Origin: Aplectana chamaeleonis
Lineage: Eukaryota; Nematoda; Chromadorea; Rhabditida; Cosmocercidae
Assembly (NCBI GenBank): GCA_029168955.1
Contig: JAPDOI010000443.1
Span: 372,001-436,000, forward strand
DNA length: 64,000 bases
Direction of reading: 5' to 3'
Position numbers and translations under genes: made by a program. Shown piece after piece: positions 38,512 through 48,519 of the stretch; position 1 is the first letter of the stretch, and every line of letters starts with the position of its first letter. Below the pieces are notes generated by a model, which was not told the origin of the DNA, did no database searches, and worked only from the letters and a program-made list of their open reading frames with translations.

Positions 38512-38649
38512 GTTTGAGTGTACACAGGGAACGTTCGAGCGATATAGCGTGCACAGCTATATCGCGAAAGTATCCCATACATTGCATAAATGTGTCGCAC
38601 ACTAAGGCCTCTGGTCCATAATACCTTAGGATCCGTACCTAAGGAGTTC

Positions 38650-39730
38650 ATGGAGTCTTTGGCCACAAGCCACAATTTCGCCGCCCTGAATTGCCGGTCA
38701 TTCTCGAGTGATGTCCAACAATCTGCGCTGTCCAATCTTCTGAGCTACTTCCATGCACCGTTTGCTGCTTTGCAGGAAACTCACCTCAAGGATAGACCCG
38801 TCATCAAAGTCGGAGAGTACGCCGTCTACTGCGGTAACGCTGACGATAGGAGAGTGGGAGGCTGCGCAATAGCTGTAAGGAAGGACTACAATGGTATGAT
38901 CGAGGAACTCGGCTCAACGTCGTGTAGGAATGCATTTGTGCGACTGCGGGATCACAGAGGATTCAACCTGTGGATAGTGAGGCTCATGCGCCCACCGAAA
39001 CCGCCGAAGGCAATTCCAAGGATGCCTTCTACGAGGAACTCAATATGTTGTTAGCCAGGATACCTTGTCAACATGCTGTTGTCGTGGGAATCGACGCAAA
39101 CGCGAAGATGGGACTTGATCAGGAATCCGATGTACTCGGTAAATGGTTCTACCCAGTGGAGCAAACATCGGACAATGGCTACCGCCTTGTCGAATTGTGT
39201 GAACGCAGTGGTCTGATTATTGCATCGACATTCAAGAGGAATCATCGCTGCCATCAGCTTACGTGGCAGGGACTAACCCAGCTATCTCTGGAAGAGCAGC
39301 GGAAGCGGAAGATGACAACTGTGAAACTACAGCTCGACTATGTCCTTACGAGGAATATTCCAGTATCGGACATTCGAAGGTCTAGAGCTGTGTGGGATGT
39401 CGCATTGGATTCGGATCACCGTCCAGTTCTGTTGAACTTCACTGCGAGGATTCATAAGAGGAAGCGAGGGGCTAAGCCTCTTCAGAGGATTGATACGACA
39501 AGTCTCAGGGATGAAGAATGTAGAAGGAAATTCCGACAACGCAATTCTATTCATATTGGAGTAGGACTGAGAAAAAACTTTGCGACGCGGATTCTTTTGT
39601 CAAGTGCATCCAGGACGCTTCGAAAGAGGCACTCCCGGTTGTACAGCCCAAGAAGAAGCTCGCCTACGTCTCAGAGGAAACAACATCTACCTGCAACAGA
39701 GTATGTGCACTCCGAACTGCAGGAAACTTC
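38650..39730 (+). pseudogene. RTE AP-endonuclease domain, copy 2 (two frameshifts)
   Basis: From the ATG at 38,650 the frame gives LNCRSFSSDVQQ, LLSYFHAPFAALQETHLKD (catalytic E in QET), GGCAIAVRKDY and FNLWIV. A one-base deletion near 38,980 then shifts into the 38,970-39,749 frame with AHAPTETAEG, VVVGIDANAKMG, LQLDYVLTRN and DSDHRPVLLN (the SDH motif). A second one-base loss near 39,565 (GAGTAGGACT against GAGTACGGACT in copy 1) separates it from the polymerase frame. All endonuclease motifs are present. The activity expected of the family is nicking of chromosomal DNA for target-primed reverse transcription. Confidence 0.88.
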
Positions 39731-41662
39731 GTGGAGGAGAAGCGTCTAAGGAGGAAGTTGCATCGGCAGCTTCAAAATGACCGCGAACGAGAATGGACGT
39801 GTAGAGCTAAGGAGTTTGAGAAGGCTTGGGAGGAGAAGAACCCGAGGAAAGCCTACATGTTGTTTCGACAGTATAGCGGCAAGATGAAGAGATGTTCTGT
39901 TGTCCTCAACACTACCAATGGAGTTGCAGTTGGTGATGCGACGCTGCCAATATGGAAGGGTTACTTCAGTTCACTACTGAATCGTCCAGCGCCATCAGTA
40001 CCTGAGCTCCCGCATGTTCAGAGAGCACATTACGATGTCAGTGAGGAACCGCCGGCTGAAGTTTTGGATTGTGTCCGGAAAATGAAGAATGGAAAAGCAG
40101 GTGGAGATGACAACATCACTGCTGAAATGCTGAAAGCTCTTCCTCCGTCTGGGATTCGTGAAATTACCAACACCATCCGTGCCATATGGATGAGCGAAAG
40201 GATACCCGATTTGTGGAGGCATGCGATCATCGTTTCTCTTCACAAGAAGTTATCCGTCACGGAGCCCAAGAACTATAGGGGGATCTCTCTACTGCGTGTA
40301 ATGTACGAGGTTTTGGAACGTATCATTCTCGGGCGACTCATCAAACTTTGTAAGGAAACGACCAGAGAGGAGCAAGCCGGTTTTCGACTTGGAAGATCGA
40401 CCATGGACCAAGTGTTCGTCGTGAGAAGAGTAATTGAATCGTGGCAGCGGTATTCGAAGCCATTAGAGCTTGCATTTTTGGACTTTGAAGCCGCGTTCGA
40501 CTCTCCTCATCGTGATCGATTGCTCAACGCTCTGCGAGGCGATAGAGTCCCGGAAAAGTATGTTCGACTAGTCGAGGACATGAACAAAGGAACAACAGCA
40601 GCAAATCGTACGCCAGTCGGGTTTACGTCAGCTTTTGAGGTGAAAACAGGAGTAAGGCAAGGAGCCGTTGCAGGACCTTTTCTTTTCAACTTCGCCGTTG
40701 ATGACATCATGCGTAGAGTTGCAGAACAGCTTCCTGCGGATGTGATCCTAACACCATCAGGACGCTCCCTTTTCAACCTAGAGTACGCCGACGACAATGT
40801 GTTGTTCGCTGAAAACAACGCAAAACTGCAAAGGATTGTGAACCTCGTTTCGAAGTATGCCGCAGCCTATGGACTTCGTCTTCGTCCCGACAAATGCAAG
40901 CAGATATGGGTCTCTCAGAGGCCTTCTACGGGAGTTTGTGTGAACGGACAACGTATCGAAGTGGTGGACGATTTCTGTTATTTGGGCTGTTTGCTGAAGA
41001 ACGATGGTAGTTATGCAGCGGATATTCAGCAACGATGTGCGAAAGCTACGTCTGCATTCAATTCTCTAACCAAGTGTTTGTGGTCTACCCCCATCGCGAA
41101 GGAAGTCAAGTTGCGCGTCTACTTATCCGCTATTCGCCCTATCATGATGTACGGATCGGAGACGTGGGCAGCACCGAAGACGCAGATGGAAAGGTTGGAT
41201 TGCACGGAGAGGAAGCTGTTTAGACGTTTGCTCGGATATTTCTGGCCGCGGATGTGTCACAACGAAGATCTCTACAACGAGATTGACGCCTTACATCAAC
41301 GCTTGACACGAGGGAGGTGCCAACATCTCCCAACGCCATCTCAAGCGGCAACGGAAGGTCGTCTTCGTCTGTTCGGGCATATTTTAAGAAGACCGCCAGA
41401 TCGTCTTGTTCAACACGCTCTAAGGATGCTTCCAAGTCCTGTCTGGAAACGGCCGCCTGGACGTAGGCGAATTTTTTGGACGGATGTGGTGAAGGAGGAT
41501 TTGAAATCACTCGGCATTGGAAGGCAATTCAGGCGCGATGTTTTACTTCGCAGGAAGTGGAATAGCGACCAATGGATGGATTGTGTTCATGTGGTTGAGG
41601 ACCGTGACAAATGGACACGGCTGACTACTAGGACGACACACCTCGGTGAAGATGCGGAATGA
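39731..41662 (+). CDS. RTE reverse transcriptase, copy 2 (longest intact reading)
   Basis: A 643-residue open frame; its first Met is internal, since the element's protein should start upstream in the endonuclease. Fingers: MKNGKAGGDDNITAEMLKA (118-136). Motif A: AFLDFEAAFD with catalytic D251. Motif B: GVRQG (307-311). Motif C: YADD (352-355). Thumb: DDFCYLGCLL (413-422). The C-terminal region has PIMMYGSETWAAP (470-482), LRLFGHILRRPPDRLVQHAL (545-564) and FWTDVVKEDL (582-591), typical of RTE proteins. The protein would copy element RNA at the nicked target. All catalytic residues remain, but frameshifts upstream would detach it from the endonuclease, so autonomous activity is doubtful. It ends 40 bp before the 3' terminus. 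Confidence 0.9.
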   Translation: MEEKRLRRKLHRQLQNDREREWTCRAKEFEKAWEEKNPRKAYMLFRQYSGKMKRCSVVLNTTNGVAVGDATLPIWKGYFSSLLNRPAPSVPELPHVQRAHYDVSEEPPAEVLDCVRKMKNGKAGGDDNITAEMLKALPPSGIREITNTIRAIWMSERIPDLWRHAIIVSLHKKLSVTEPKNYRGISLLRVMYEVLERIILGRLIKLCKETTREEQAGFRLGRSTMDQVFVVRRVIESWQRYSKPLELAFLDFEAAFDSPHRDRLLNALRGDRVPEKYVRLVEDMNKGTTAANRTPVGFTSAFEVKTGVRQGAVAGPFLFNFAVDDIMRRVAEQLPADVILTPSGRSLFNLEYADDNVLFAENNAKLQRIVNLVSKYAAAYGLRLRPDKCKQIWVSQRPSTGVCVNGQRIEVVDDFCYLGCLLKNDGSYAADIQQRCAKATSAFNSLTKCLWSTPIAKEVKLRVYLSAIRPIMMYGSETWAAPKTQMERLDCTERKLFRRLLGYFWPRMCHNEDLYNEIDALHQRLTRGRCQHLPTPSQAATEGRLRLFGHILRRPPDRLVQHALRMLPSPVWKRPPGRRRIFWTDVVKEDLKSLGIGRQFRRDVLLRRKWNSDQWMDCVHVVEDRDKWTRLTTRTTHLGEDAE

Positions 41663-41702
41663 CCGCGTCAGGCGAAAGCCAACCGATTAAGTCAAGTAAG
41701 TA

Positions 41703-41716
41703 AAAATTAAAATAAA

Positions 41717-41801
<85 letters not shown>

Positions 41802-41810
41802 TTAATATTC

Positions 41811-41865
<55 letters not shown>

Positions 41866-41876
41866 TAATAATAATA
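41703..41876. repeat. (AAT)n tract at the 3' end of RTE copy 2
   Basis: Begins AAAAATTAAAATAAAAATAAT and continues as about 150 bp of AAT repeats with one ATTAATATTCAT interruption. Poly-Asn, poly-Ile and poly-Tyr frames across it are artefacts. Confidence 0.95.
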
Positions 41877-42040
41877 CGTCCCTTGTAGCTTAACATCGAC
41901 AGTGGCAAAACTTTGGTCAACCAACGTTTTGGCGTTGTCGACTTCTTCGGAGCCTGGAATTTCGAAAACGTTCTGGAATTTATTCGACTCAGCACCAGAT
42001 CGTTTTACAGGGTCTGAGTCTATGGTTGACAAGACCACCC
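41877..42040 (-). other. Possible 3' end of another (ATT)n-tailed repeat
   Basis: On the minus strand a frame ends PGSEEVDNAK, TLVDQSFATVDV, KLQGT and then runs into ATT codons, as if a second repeat element shared the microsatellite as its 3' tail, tail to tail with RTE copy 2. I think such ATT-tailed sequences recur in nematode DNA but cannot name the family. Confidence 0.3.
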
Positions 42041-42338
42041 ATGAAGCAATATGTATAGAGAGTTAGAATAGAGCAACTTTAGAATGTAAGCCGAGACACT
42101 TAACGAGCCACCCTCAAACAGACACAAATGGAGGACAATGAGCCACTATCAGGTGCTGCTTTACATGCAGCACCACCTGCCGTATGATGCTACAACTGGC
42201 TGATTATGGCGACCGAACCTTTTCCAAGTCGACCTGTTAGGTGGCCGCGATGTTTTATTCTTCCCGACACACCTTTGGGTTTCTGGCTGCAATCCGAAAC
42301 GCTCCTATAGTTCTGCGGGCCGAGTTTTTAGGCTAACG
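42041..42338. other. Intergenic, no gene seen
   Basis: Unique sequence without a supported feature. Confidence 0.4.
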
Positions 42339-42793
42339 CGCCGAAATAGTAGGGACTGCCACCTCAAAGCATGCGTTTTTGTGAGCTCACATGCGTTGGT
42401 CCCCCAGAGTTGCGGATGTTTTGAACCTGTGAAAACCATAAAGATGCTCCTTTATCCTAATAAGAAGTCGACTGCCCGTTCTCCTTATATATTCCTCCTT
42501 TCACAGCGGCCAAAATGCTAGGTACACCGCGTCGGAGATCGCGCTGTCACCTTCATTACCGGAAGGACATATCATACACGGAAATGTTGAAAACAGGCGG
42601 TCGTACAGATGTTTTGTGTGTTGGTTTCAGATTGGTTGGTGAAATTCAACTCATCTCAATGTGCTGTGTTTGTGTTAGGATGAAGGAGAATCCAGGAAGT
42701 AATCACATGCGCAAAGCATCCACTTCATTGGGGAATCACCGGTTCCACACTTACGAAAACGCATGCTTTGAGTTGGCAGTCACGATTTTGGCA
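42339..42793. mobile_element. Inverted-repeat element, about 455 bp
   Basis: Left arm 42,339-42,420 and right arm 42,710-42,793 are imperfect reverse complements; the best block is GACTGCCACCTCAAAGCATG on the left. No clear target duplication. The open frame at 42,515-42,796 lies mostly inside it and is not recognisable. Confidence 0.65.
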
Positions 42794-44002
42794 TGAGAGC
42801 TTGGTATATCGGACAGCAGAGCTCTCTTAGCGTTCTGAATTGCGGCCAGAAATTCGAAAATTATTCGGAAGAAAATCTCGGTTACTCAGGTATTGTCACC
42901 TTACGTCAACCTTTGCTGGTTTGGTCACAACAATCAGCCAAAGGTACAACGCCAAGGCTACGGATACCGCATGCAAGGCGATAAGCCCCGAAAATACGCT
43001 CATTCTTCTCCACTCGTTCCCATTTCAGGACTGTCTCGTTGAGGTTTCTCAGCTCACTGTTCAAAGTTTGTCTTTTTTTCAAGGCTTGTTGATGGGATGC
43101 ACAGAGTGAGTGGCGTCAAGGGGCAGTTTGGCTGTCTGACTGCTCGACTCTCCAGCGATGACGCGATCGCGGGACTTTCAGTCGGGTGCGTCGCATGTAC
43201 CCGCCCAACTGTCACTAGGCGCCTCCCATTCCGTGAATTCCATCAACAGGCCCATTTTTAGTGTTGAATCTATTGCTTCGTAGGTGGTTTCGAGTGTCGT
43301 CGGCGTCAATCGGCAAAGGACGTAGTCCTATTCCAACGACAGTTCCAATGCAGAGATTCATCGAAAGCTTGCAGGTATTTCCTATTGTTTTTGTGCCGAT
43401 TCGCTGGATTCTTTATTTGTTATTCCGCCACATTCTCCTTCTCGTATAGTTACTTTCGCTTGTATCTGAACTGCTGGGATGATATACAGTAGCGGACGAA
43501 AATGCAAAAAGTCTGCAACGATCGCGGAGAGCGCCTCAGCTGATGAACGGCCTATGCAATCTTTCACAACTGTGTAATACTTTATGGGTGGTCGCCCCTG
43601 TGTAGACTCTATTTTGGTGTGAAGTCACATGTTATGCTGCAGATTGGGAGCTTTTCCGCTGGATTTCTAAAGAAAAAGTCCGGAGTTTTGATTGGTGCGT
43701 TATTAGTTCCAGCCACGGTCCAGGTTCTACATTGAATCGAAAGTTCTTCAAAACATTGCAATGTTTTCAACTACGGCTGATCACTCTTCTGTAGCAATTG
43801 GTCTTTACCATTCTTATCCGGAGTTTCCGAGGGTTTTGGAAGAGACCTTGGGCGACCAGGCTTCAGATGAAGGGAACCATGAAAGACCAAGCGGCTTTTT
43901 TGCAGAAAAATCATATCGAACGATATCCCCGTAAACCTGTCATGGAATTACTGACACCGCGAATAATACAACTTATCTGAAGTAAGTAGTAATCATTGGA
44001 TC
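42794..44002. other. Intergenic, no gene seen
   Basis: Unique sequence; open frames of 60-90 codons (42,840-43,109 and 43,261-43,449) show no domain. Confidence 0.45.
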
Positions 44003-44290
44003 CGACTCACTCATTTTTGGATATCTATTCGAATGAGCCAAAATTTTCATGACTCAAAATCCGATTCACCAAAAAAAACTTTGAAATCCGACTCGTCCAA
44101 TATCCGAATCACTGAACAAACGTTAAAATCCGACTGATCCAAAATCCGAATCACCGAAAAAACGTCAAAATTCGTTCAATTCAAAATCTGAATCATCGAA
44201 ACGGGCCATGAGTCGGATATTGATTCGGATACCGAATATCCGAAATATGTCATGATCGGAATCGGGTAATGAGCCGGATATTGGTAGATT
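44003..44290. repeat. TCCGA-rich degenerate tandem repeat, copy 1
   Basis: Units of about 42 bp alternate AAATCCGACT, GATCCAAAATCCGAATCAC and CGAAAAAACGTCA (clearest at 44,060-44,205). The second half carries the motif reversed (GAGTCGGATATTGATTCGG), so the tract as a whole can fold back. A related tract spans 46,545-47,345. Confidence 0.75.
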
Positions 44291-44709
44291 CATCGTGTCC
44301 TGTTACTCAAAAAGGCGTAGCTGATGTCACGACTCGACATTTCACTCTACTGTAGCCATACAGGTGCGTAATTACACTGCAGACATCCAATTGACGCGCA
44401 TTGCGAAATTTGCGCCGCATTTTCTGCTCATCGTCTGCGCAGATTTCGCCCATAATCGGCACTGATCCTCTTCGTTTGAATTGTCTGTGCGAGTATAGGG
44501 CCCTTCAGAATGGCGTGGCTGCGAAATTCGTTGTTACAAAGACGTGTTGAGTGATGGGGGGTGCTACGCAGCGCAATGCTTGCCGCGCGATCGGAGTGAG
44601 CGCTGCGCTTTCAGAGTGCGCGAGCTGGCAGCGGCGTCGCGCTATGGAAATTGTCTCGGCCATTCTTGTCGTGGTCGCTGCTGTACCGCCGTTTTTTCTT
44701 CAAAGTTGT
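44291..44709. other. Intergenic, no gene seen
   Basis: Unique sequence, GC-rich at 44,560-44,650; the short frame at 44,544-44,762 enters the next inverted repeat. Confidence 0.4.
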
Positions 44710-44996
44710 TAAGCGCCTTCCACAGTCTGCCGGACGACGTCGTCCGGTACGTTATAAGATAGGACTGCGGCGTCGGTGAGGCCCGCCCAGCGGTATCGGT
44801 CGACCGACGTTGCAGTGCGGTGAAATCATCGACACGACGTCGGAGCAAGTAATGATGGGTCAAAACGCGGGTTTCGCCTTACATTTTGTGCTGAAGAGTC
44901 GGAACTGACGGTTGTTCACCGCAGCTTCCCTCCCACTGCGGCAGTTTTATAAGGTGCCGGACGGCATCGCCCGGCAGACTGTGAAAGGCGCTTCAG
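44710..44996. mobile_element. Palindromic MITE-like element, about 287 bp
   Basis: 44,710-44,758 is the imperfect reverse complement of 44,945-44,996, sharing CACAGTCTGCCGG and a TTATAAG inner end. TTAA stands on the left and TTCA on the right, so a TTAA target is possible but unproven. Confidence 0.7.
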
Positions 44997-45606
44997 TGTT
45001 CCTTTGTAACTATCTGCCCATCGAACCTCTGTAAGAACGTTTATATCGTCTATTTCACTGTTTTTTTTTTGACTACACCACTCAGGATTTAATTCATCAT
45101 GGCGTCGCATTATTTTTCGTTATGCTTATTGTTAAAATCAATCTTTTCAGGTGAAGGTGATGGTGACGGTGCTGGCCATGTTTGCTGGGTTTTTAATTAG
45201 TGTAGCTGGTTTTATTGACTAATTTGAGCGCAGTGGGGGGCCAACAACGTTTTATCGGTACGCCTTTGTAAACTTCACATCGTTATTCCGTTTTTTCGAA
45301 ATGTCACTCAACTTCGGGTCAAATGTTTTTTAACGTCATTTTTGGTGAAACACTTTCGGTTTCGGCTAATTTGTTTGTGTGCTGGCGTTCTTCTATTTGG
45401 AAAAAGCCAGCTTTATTTGTTGTCTATTGAAGCTACATAGGAGCCTCAAGTCGAGTAAAAATCGGCAAAAAAGCACCGATGAGAAGTTTAAAAAAAACGT
45501 GTAGGAAAAATGGTGTTGGTCCGGTACTACGGTCGAAATGATCAATAAAAACAGCGACCTTGAGTATCATTCCCGCAAACATCAGCGCCGTCAGAATCAC
45601 CTTTGA
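44997..45606. other. Intergenic, no gene seen
   Basis: Unique AT-rich sequence with a short GGTGATGGTGACGGTG patch at 45,156-45,171. Confidence 0.45.
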
Positions 45607-46092
45607 AGGCAGTGTTCACGATGATTTTCGTTCTCGAGTTTTTCACTCAAAACAATGCGTTGGCTACCAAGTGTTACCAAAATTACGAAGAAACGGCGAG
45701 AAACGCAATAGATCGTCTTGTTTCACTGACATTATTCTCTGGCCTGGACTAGTTGTCCGATTGGATGAACATGTTCGCGGTTTCTGTCACCGGTAAAAAA
45801 TGAGACTAATCGAAAATGAAAGAATATATTTCGGGCAAAACACTTTTAGTTAGGGTCCAAAAGAAAGAACGGAACAACAAAAAATCGAAAATTGCAAAAG
45901 ACGGGTCCACAAAAGATTTCATTGTCACAACAAACAGTTCCACTGAGAGTAAAGAAGCGGGGTGAGAGTAAAGGATTTGGTGCTCTTCTGGTGCGTTTCT
46001 CTCGGTTTCTTCGTCAATTCAGTTCTACTCGGGGGCCAAACAATCGATTTAGCGGCTAATCGCAAAATCAAAGATTATCGTGAACACTGCCT
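45607..46092 (+). mobile_element. TTAA-flanked MITE, copy B (486 bp)
   Basis: Terminal repeat AGGCAGTGTTCACGATGA on the left with its reverse complement on the right; TTGA at 45,603-45,606 and TTAA at 46,093-46,096. The left interior matches the reverse complement of copy E even at the translated level (GSVHDDFRSRVFHSKQCVG against GSVHDESRSKVFNSKQCVG), reflecting shared DNA rather than a proven protein. Confidence 0.85.
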
Positions 46093-46544
46093 TTAAAATG
46101 ATGTTCATTTTTCAAATCGGGTGAGAACACAACCTTCACCTTTTTGCCCGTCAACCCATCCAACAACCTTCACCTCTCGGACCGCTGCCTCCACCCCCAA
46201 CGAAGCCATGGGTACGATTGGCTCCCAAAAACCATGTGTATTGATCGAACAGGCAACCTTGTTTGATGAGGATCAGACAGGAACTCACGGGTATTTACGA
46301 ATTCGATGTAAAGGATTGATACTCATCATGATATTTTATACTGATACTTTAACATTACACTCACTTTGAAGAAGATATTGTGATTAATGAACAAATTTTT
46401 TGAAATATCATTGGTTCGCAATTATCTCGAGATAAAGATGATTATCAATTAAATGTTTTACCATGGTACGGTCGGAGAACCTCTTTTTTCTTGAGGATTC
46501 TTGCCAAATTATCGATTTTCGAGAGACTGCATTTTACCAACTTG
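46093..46544. other. Intergenic, no gene seen
   Basis: Unique sequence; an 82-codon frame at 46,121-46,369 is not recognisable. Confidence 0.45.
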
Positions 46545-47345
46545 TATCCGGCCGGATATCCGACTCGGATATTCGGATTCCGACTCACCGAAAAAAAGGT
46601 TAAAGGCACTGTTCGCGATAAACTTCATCCTCGAATTTTCCATTAAAAACGCTTCTCGTGGCTCTCAGAAGCAGAACAGCGTCGAAAAAACGGGACGAAA
46701 AGCTACCCAGGAGCCGCAAAACGGCTCAGAAAAGTGGGAAAACCCCGCCATTGTGGGCAAGTCCCGCCCCTTCCCGTCCCTCGACGTGAACAAAGGAACA
46801 CTCAAAATCGTGAGTTGAGCAATGGTTTCCGATCAAAAGCCTCGTTCTTTCCTTCATTCTCAACTTCTCTCTTTACTCAGGTCAGTTCGCTCACATTGGC
46901 TGCAAAAGACGGAAGTTACAAGCCTCGGACAACTCGTCCACCATTTTCCCTAGCTCAATTTTTGAGGTACCATAACTCCATTCCCAGAAGGTCTTGTACG
47001 ATTCCAGAAGCATCATTGGAATCAGAATGGTACCGGTTTCAAGATAGGCAAAAAAACAGAAAAGCGATTTTCATCGCGAACAGTGCCTTTAAAGCCCGAG
47101 TGATCCAAATTCCGAATCATCGAAAAAGAGACAACATCCGAGCGATCGAAATTCCGGATTACCGGAAAAACATCATTTACGGATTGATTCCAGATCCGAT
47201 TATCCATTTAGCCTCCCTATCCGAATGGCTCGGATAATCCGATGTTGTTATTTTGAATCTATCCGTTTGAGTCGGATATCCGTGACATTTGATTTTTGAG
47301 TTATCCGAAGTATCCGATTTTTTTGATTCGTATCCAATGTATGGC
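46545..47345. repeat. TCCGA-rich degenerate repeat, copy 2, split by a MITE
   Basis: 46,545-46,599 and 47,093-47,345 are the two halves of a tract like 44,003-44,290. MITE C separates them. Forward TCCGACT motifs dominate the left and GTCGGAT motifs the right. Confidence 0.75.
46604..47088. mobile_element. TTAA-flanked MITE, copy C (485 bp) with an inferable empty site
   Basis: Terminal repeat AGGCACTGTTCGCGAT, flanked by TTAA at 46,600-46,603 and 47,089-47,092. Removing the element and one TTAA restores a repeat unit like the uninterrupted one around 44,123 (CGTTAAAATCCGACTGATCC), which fixes both boundaries. Its left interior (GTCGAAAAAACGG) resembles copy F. Confidence 0.9.
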
Positions 47346-47827
47346 AAATGGACCAAAGGTCGTTTTTGCGATAGAGCCGTTTCGTTGTTATGACTGCTGA
47401 AAAAATAGCCTCCAGGGAAGTCGAGGCGGAACCCTATTGATCCCGACCTTTCTTCCGTACTACATACTCTCTAAGCAAAACTTCTCACTTTCTCAAAAGT
47501 ATCTTGCTATCAGAGAATTCCTCATTGCTTTGTGTCTTCCTGTTATGTCCATAGGTGAGAACGATTATAAAAGGCGTACAAGAAGAAGTGCCCCCGAGGA
47601 AACGACTGCTTCAAGATTTTACTTATAGAACTCGGGCAAGAACTATTTTTGTTTTGTCTCTACATAAGGAGTTGACTGAAGTTTACGTTGAATATTTCCG
47701 AATTATTATTCCTATCTCTTGAGTAAACTGCTTCGTAGAGTTCACGTACTCTGCCAATTCGAGACTTGATGCTTCGGAGAAAGCGGCCTTTATCACACTC
47801 TGTTATCATTGGGCATCAATTTCACCT
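47346..47827. other. Intergenic, no gene seen
   Basis: Unique AT-rich sequence; nothing supported. Confidence 0.45.
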
Positions 47828-47830
47828 TTA

Positions 47831-48399
47831 GGCCCCCGTCATAGTCGGTGGATCTACTGAGTCCCACCCGGTCGATACGCATCGAATTCGTGGAAAACGG
47901 GTGCAAAAAAACCAACCTACTGAGTGCGACTGCGACCGTCTGATGCCCACCGCAATCGTCTGATGTCACCCCGGTCGATACTGATGGTTCTCATGCGTAC
48001 AAGGGCGGGGCCAATGCACCGACTGAGTCCCAGTGAGTCCCACCGAAGTCATCCTCACCCCATCCGGTCGATATAGGTGTTTTTCACGTGATTTGGGTGC
48101 ATTTTTTTCGGCCGACTGCGACCTGCCTAGTCCCGCCGTATCTCGACTCTCGTCGTCTGCGCTCTGCCCCACCTGCTGCTGATACGGGAATCAGATTCAG
48201 ACATGTTGAAAACAAGAAAAATCAACCATCAAACACGTTCCGATTCACAGCTGAGGTGATAATCGTCACTATCAAATGCGTGTTTCGCAGAGGAGTTGGT
48301 TGGCGCTGGGGGCAACCGGACTCAGTGGGACTCAGCAGGTTTTTCCACCCCGGACTCATTCGGACTCAGCAGGTTTTTCGACGAAGTCTGACGGGGGCC
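47831..48399. mobile_element. PIF/Harbinger-like MITE with TTA duplication (569 bp)
   Basis: Terminal repeat GGCCCCCGTCA with its reverse complement at the right end; TTA at 47,828-47,830 and 48,400-48,402. Three-base TWA duplications and GG-starting termini are characteristic of PIF/Harbinger elements. Interior repeats of GACTGAGTCCCA, CCGGTCGATA and GGACTCAGCAGGTTTTTC add subterminal structure. No transposase is encoded. Confidence 0.8.
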
Positions 48400-48519
48400 T
48401 TAGCGCCGGCATCAAAGCTTGAATTTGCTGAGCGGTTGGATATATAATAAGTATAAGTTTATTACGAATGAGTAAGGCAAACGTGAGAGAAAAAAAACAA
48501 ACACTAATTACGCAAACCA

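Larger units (their letters stand above)
38444..41702 (+). mobile_element. RTE-clade non-LTR retrotransposon, copy 2 (about 3.26 kb)
   Basis: Starts GGGGGTGTGAATACAAGTC and ends near AAGTCAAGTAAGTA, followed by an AAT-rich tail. A 5' untranslated region of about 200 bp with a perfect 9-bp hairpin (CGATATAGC, loop, GCTATATCG; 38,540-38,565) precedes the probable ATG at 38,650. Endonuclease and reverse transcriptase follow, with frameshifts near 38,980 and 39,565. The reverse-transcriptase reading frame is the most complete of the three copies. Confidence 0.92.

Noticed and set aside
45560..45796. 78-codon protein with a homologue at 55,417-55,629
   Set aside because: The similarity is explained by both lying in copies B and E of the same MITE; no start or domain supports translation.
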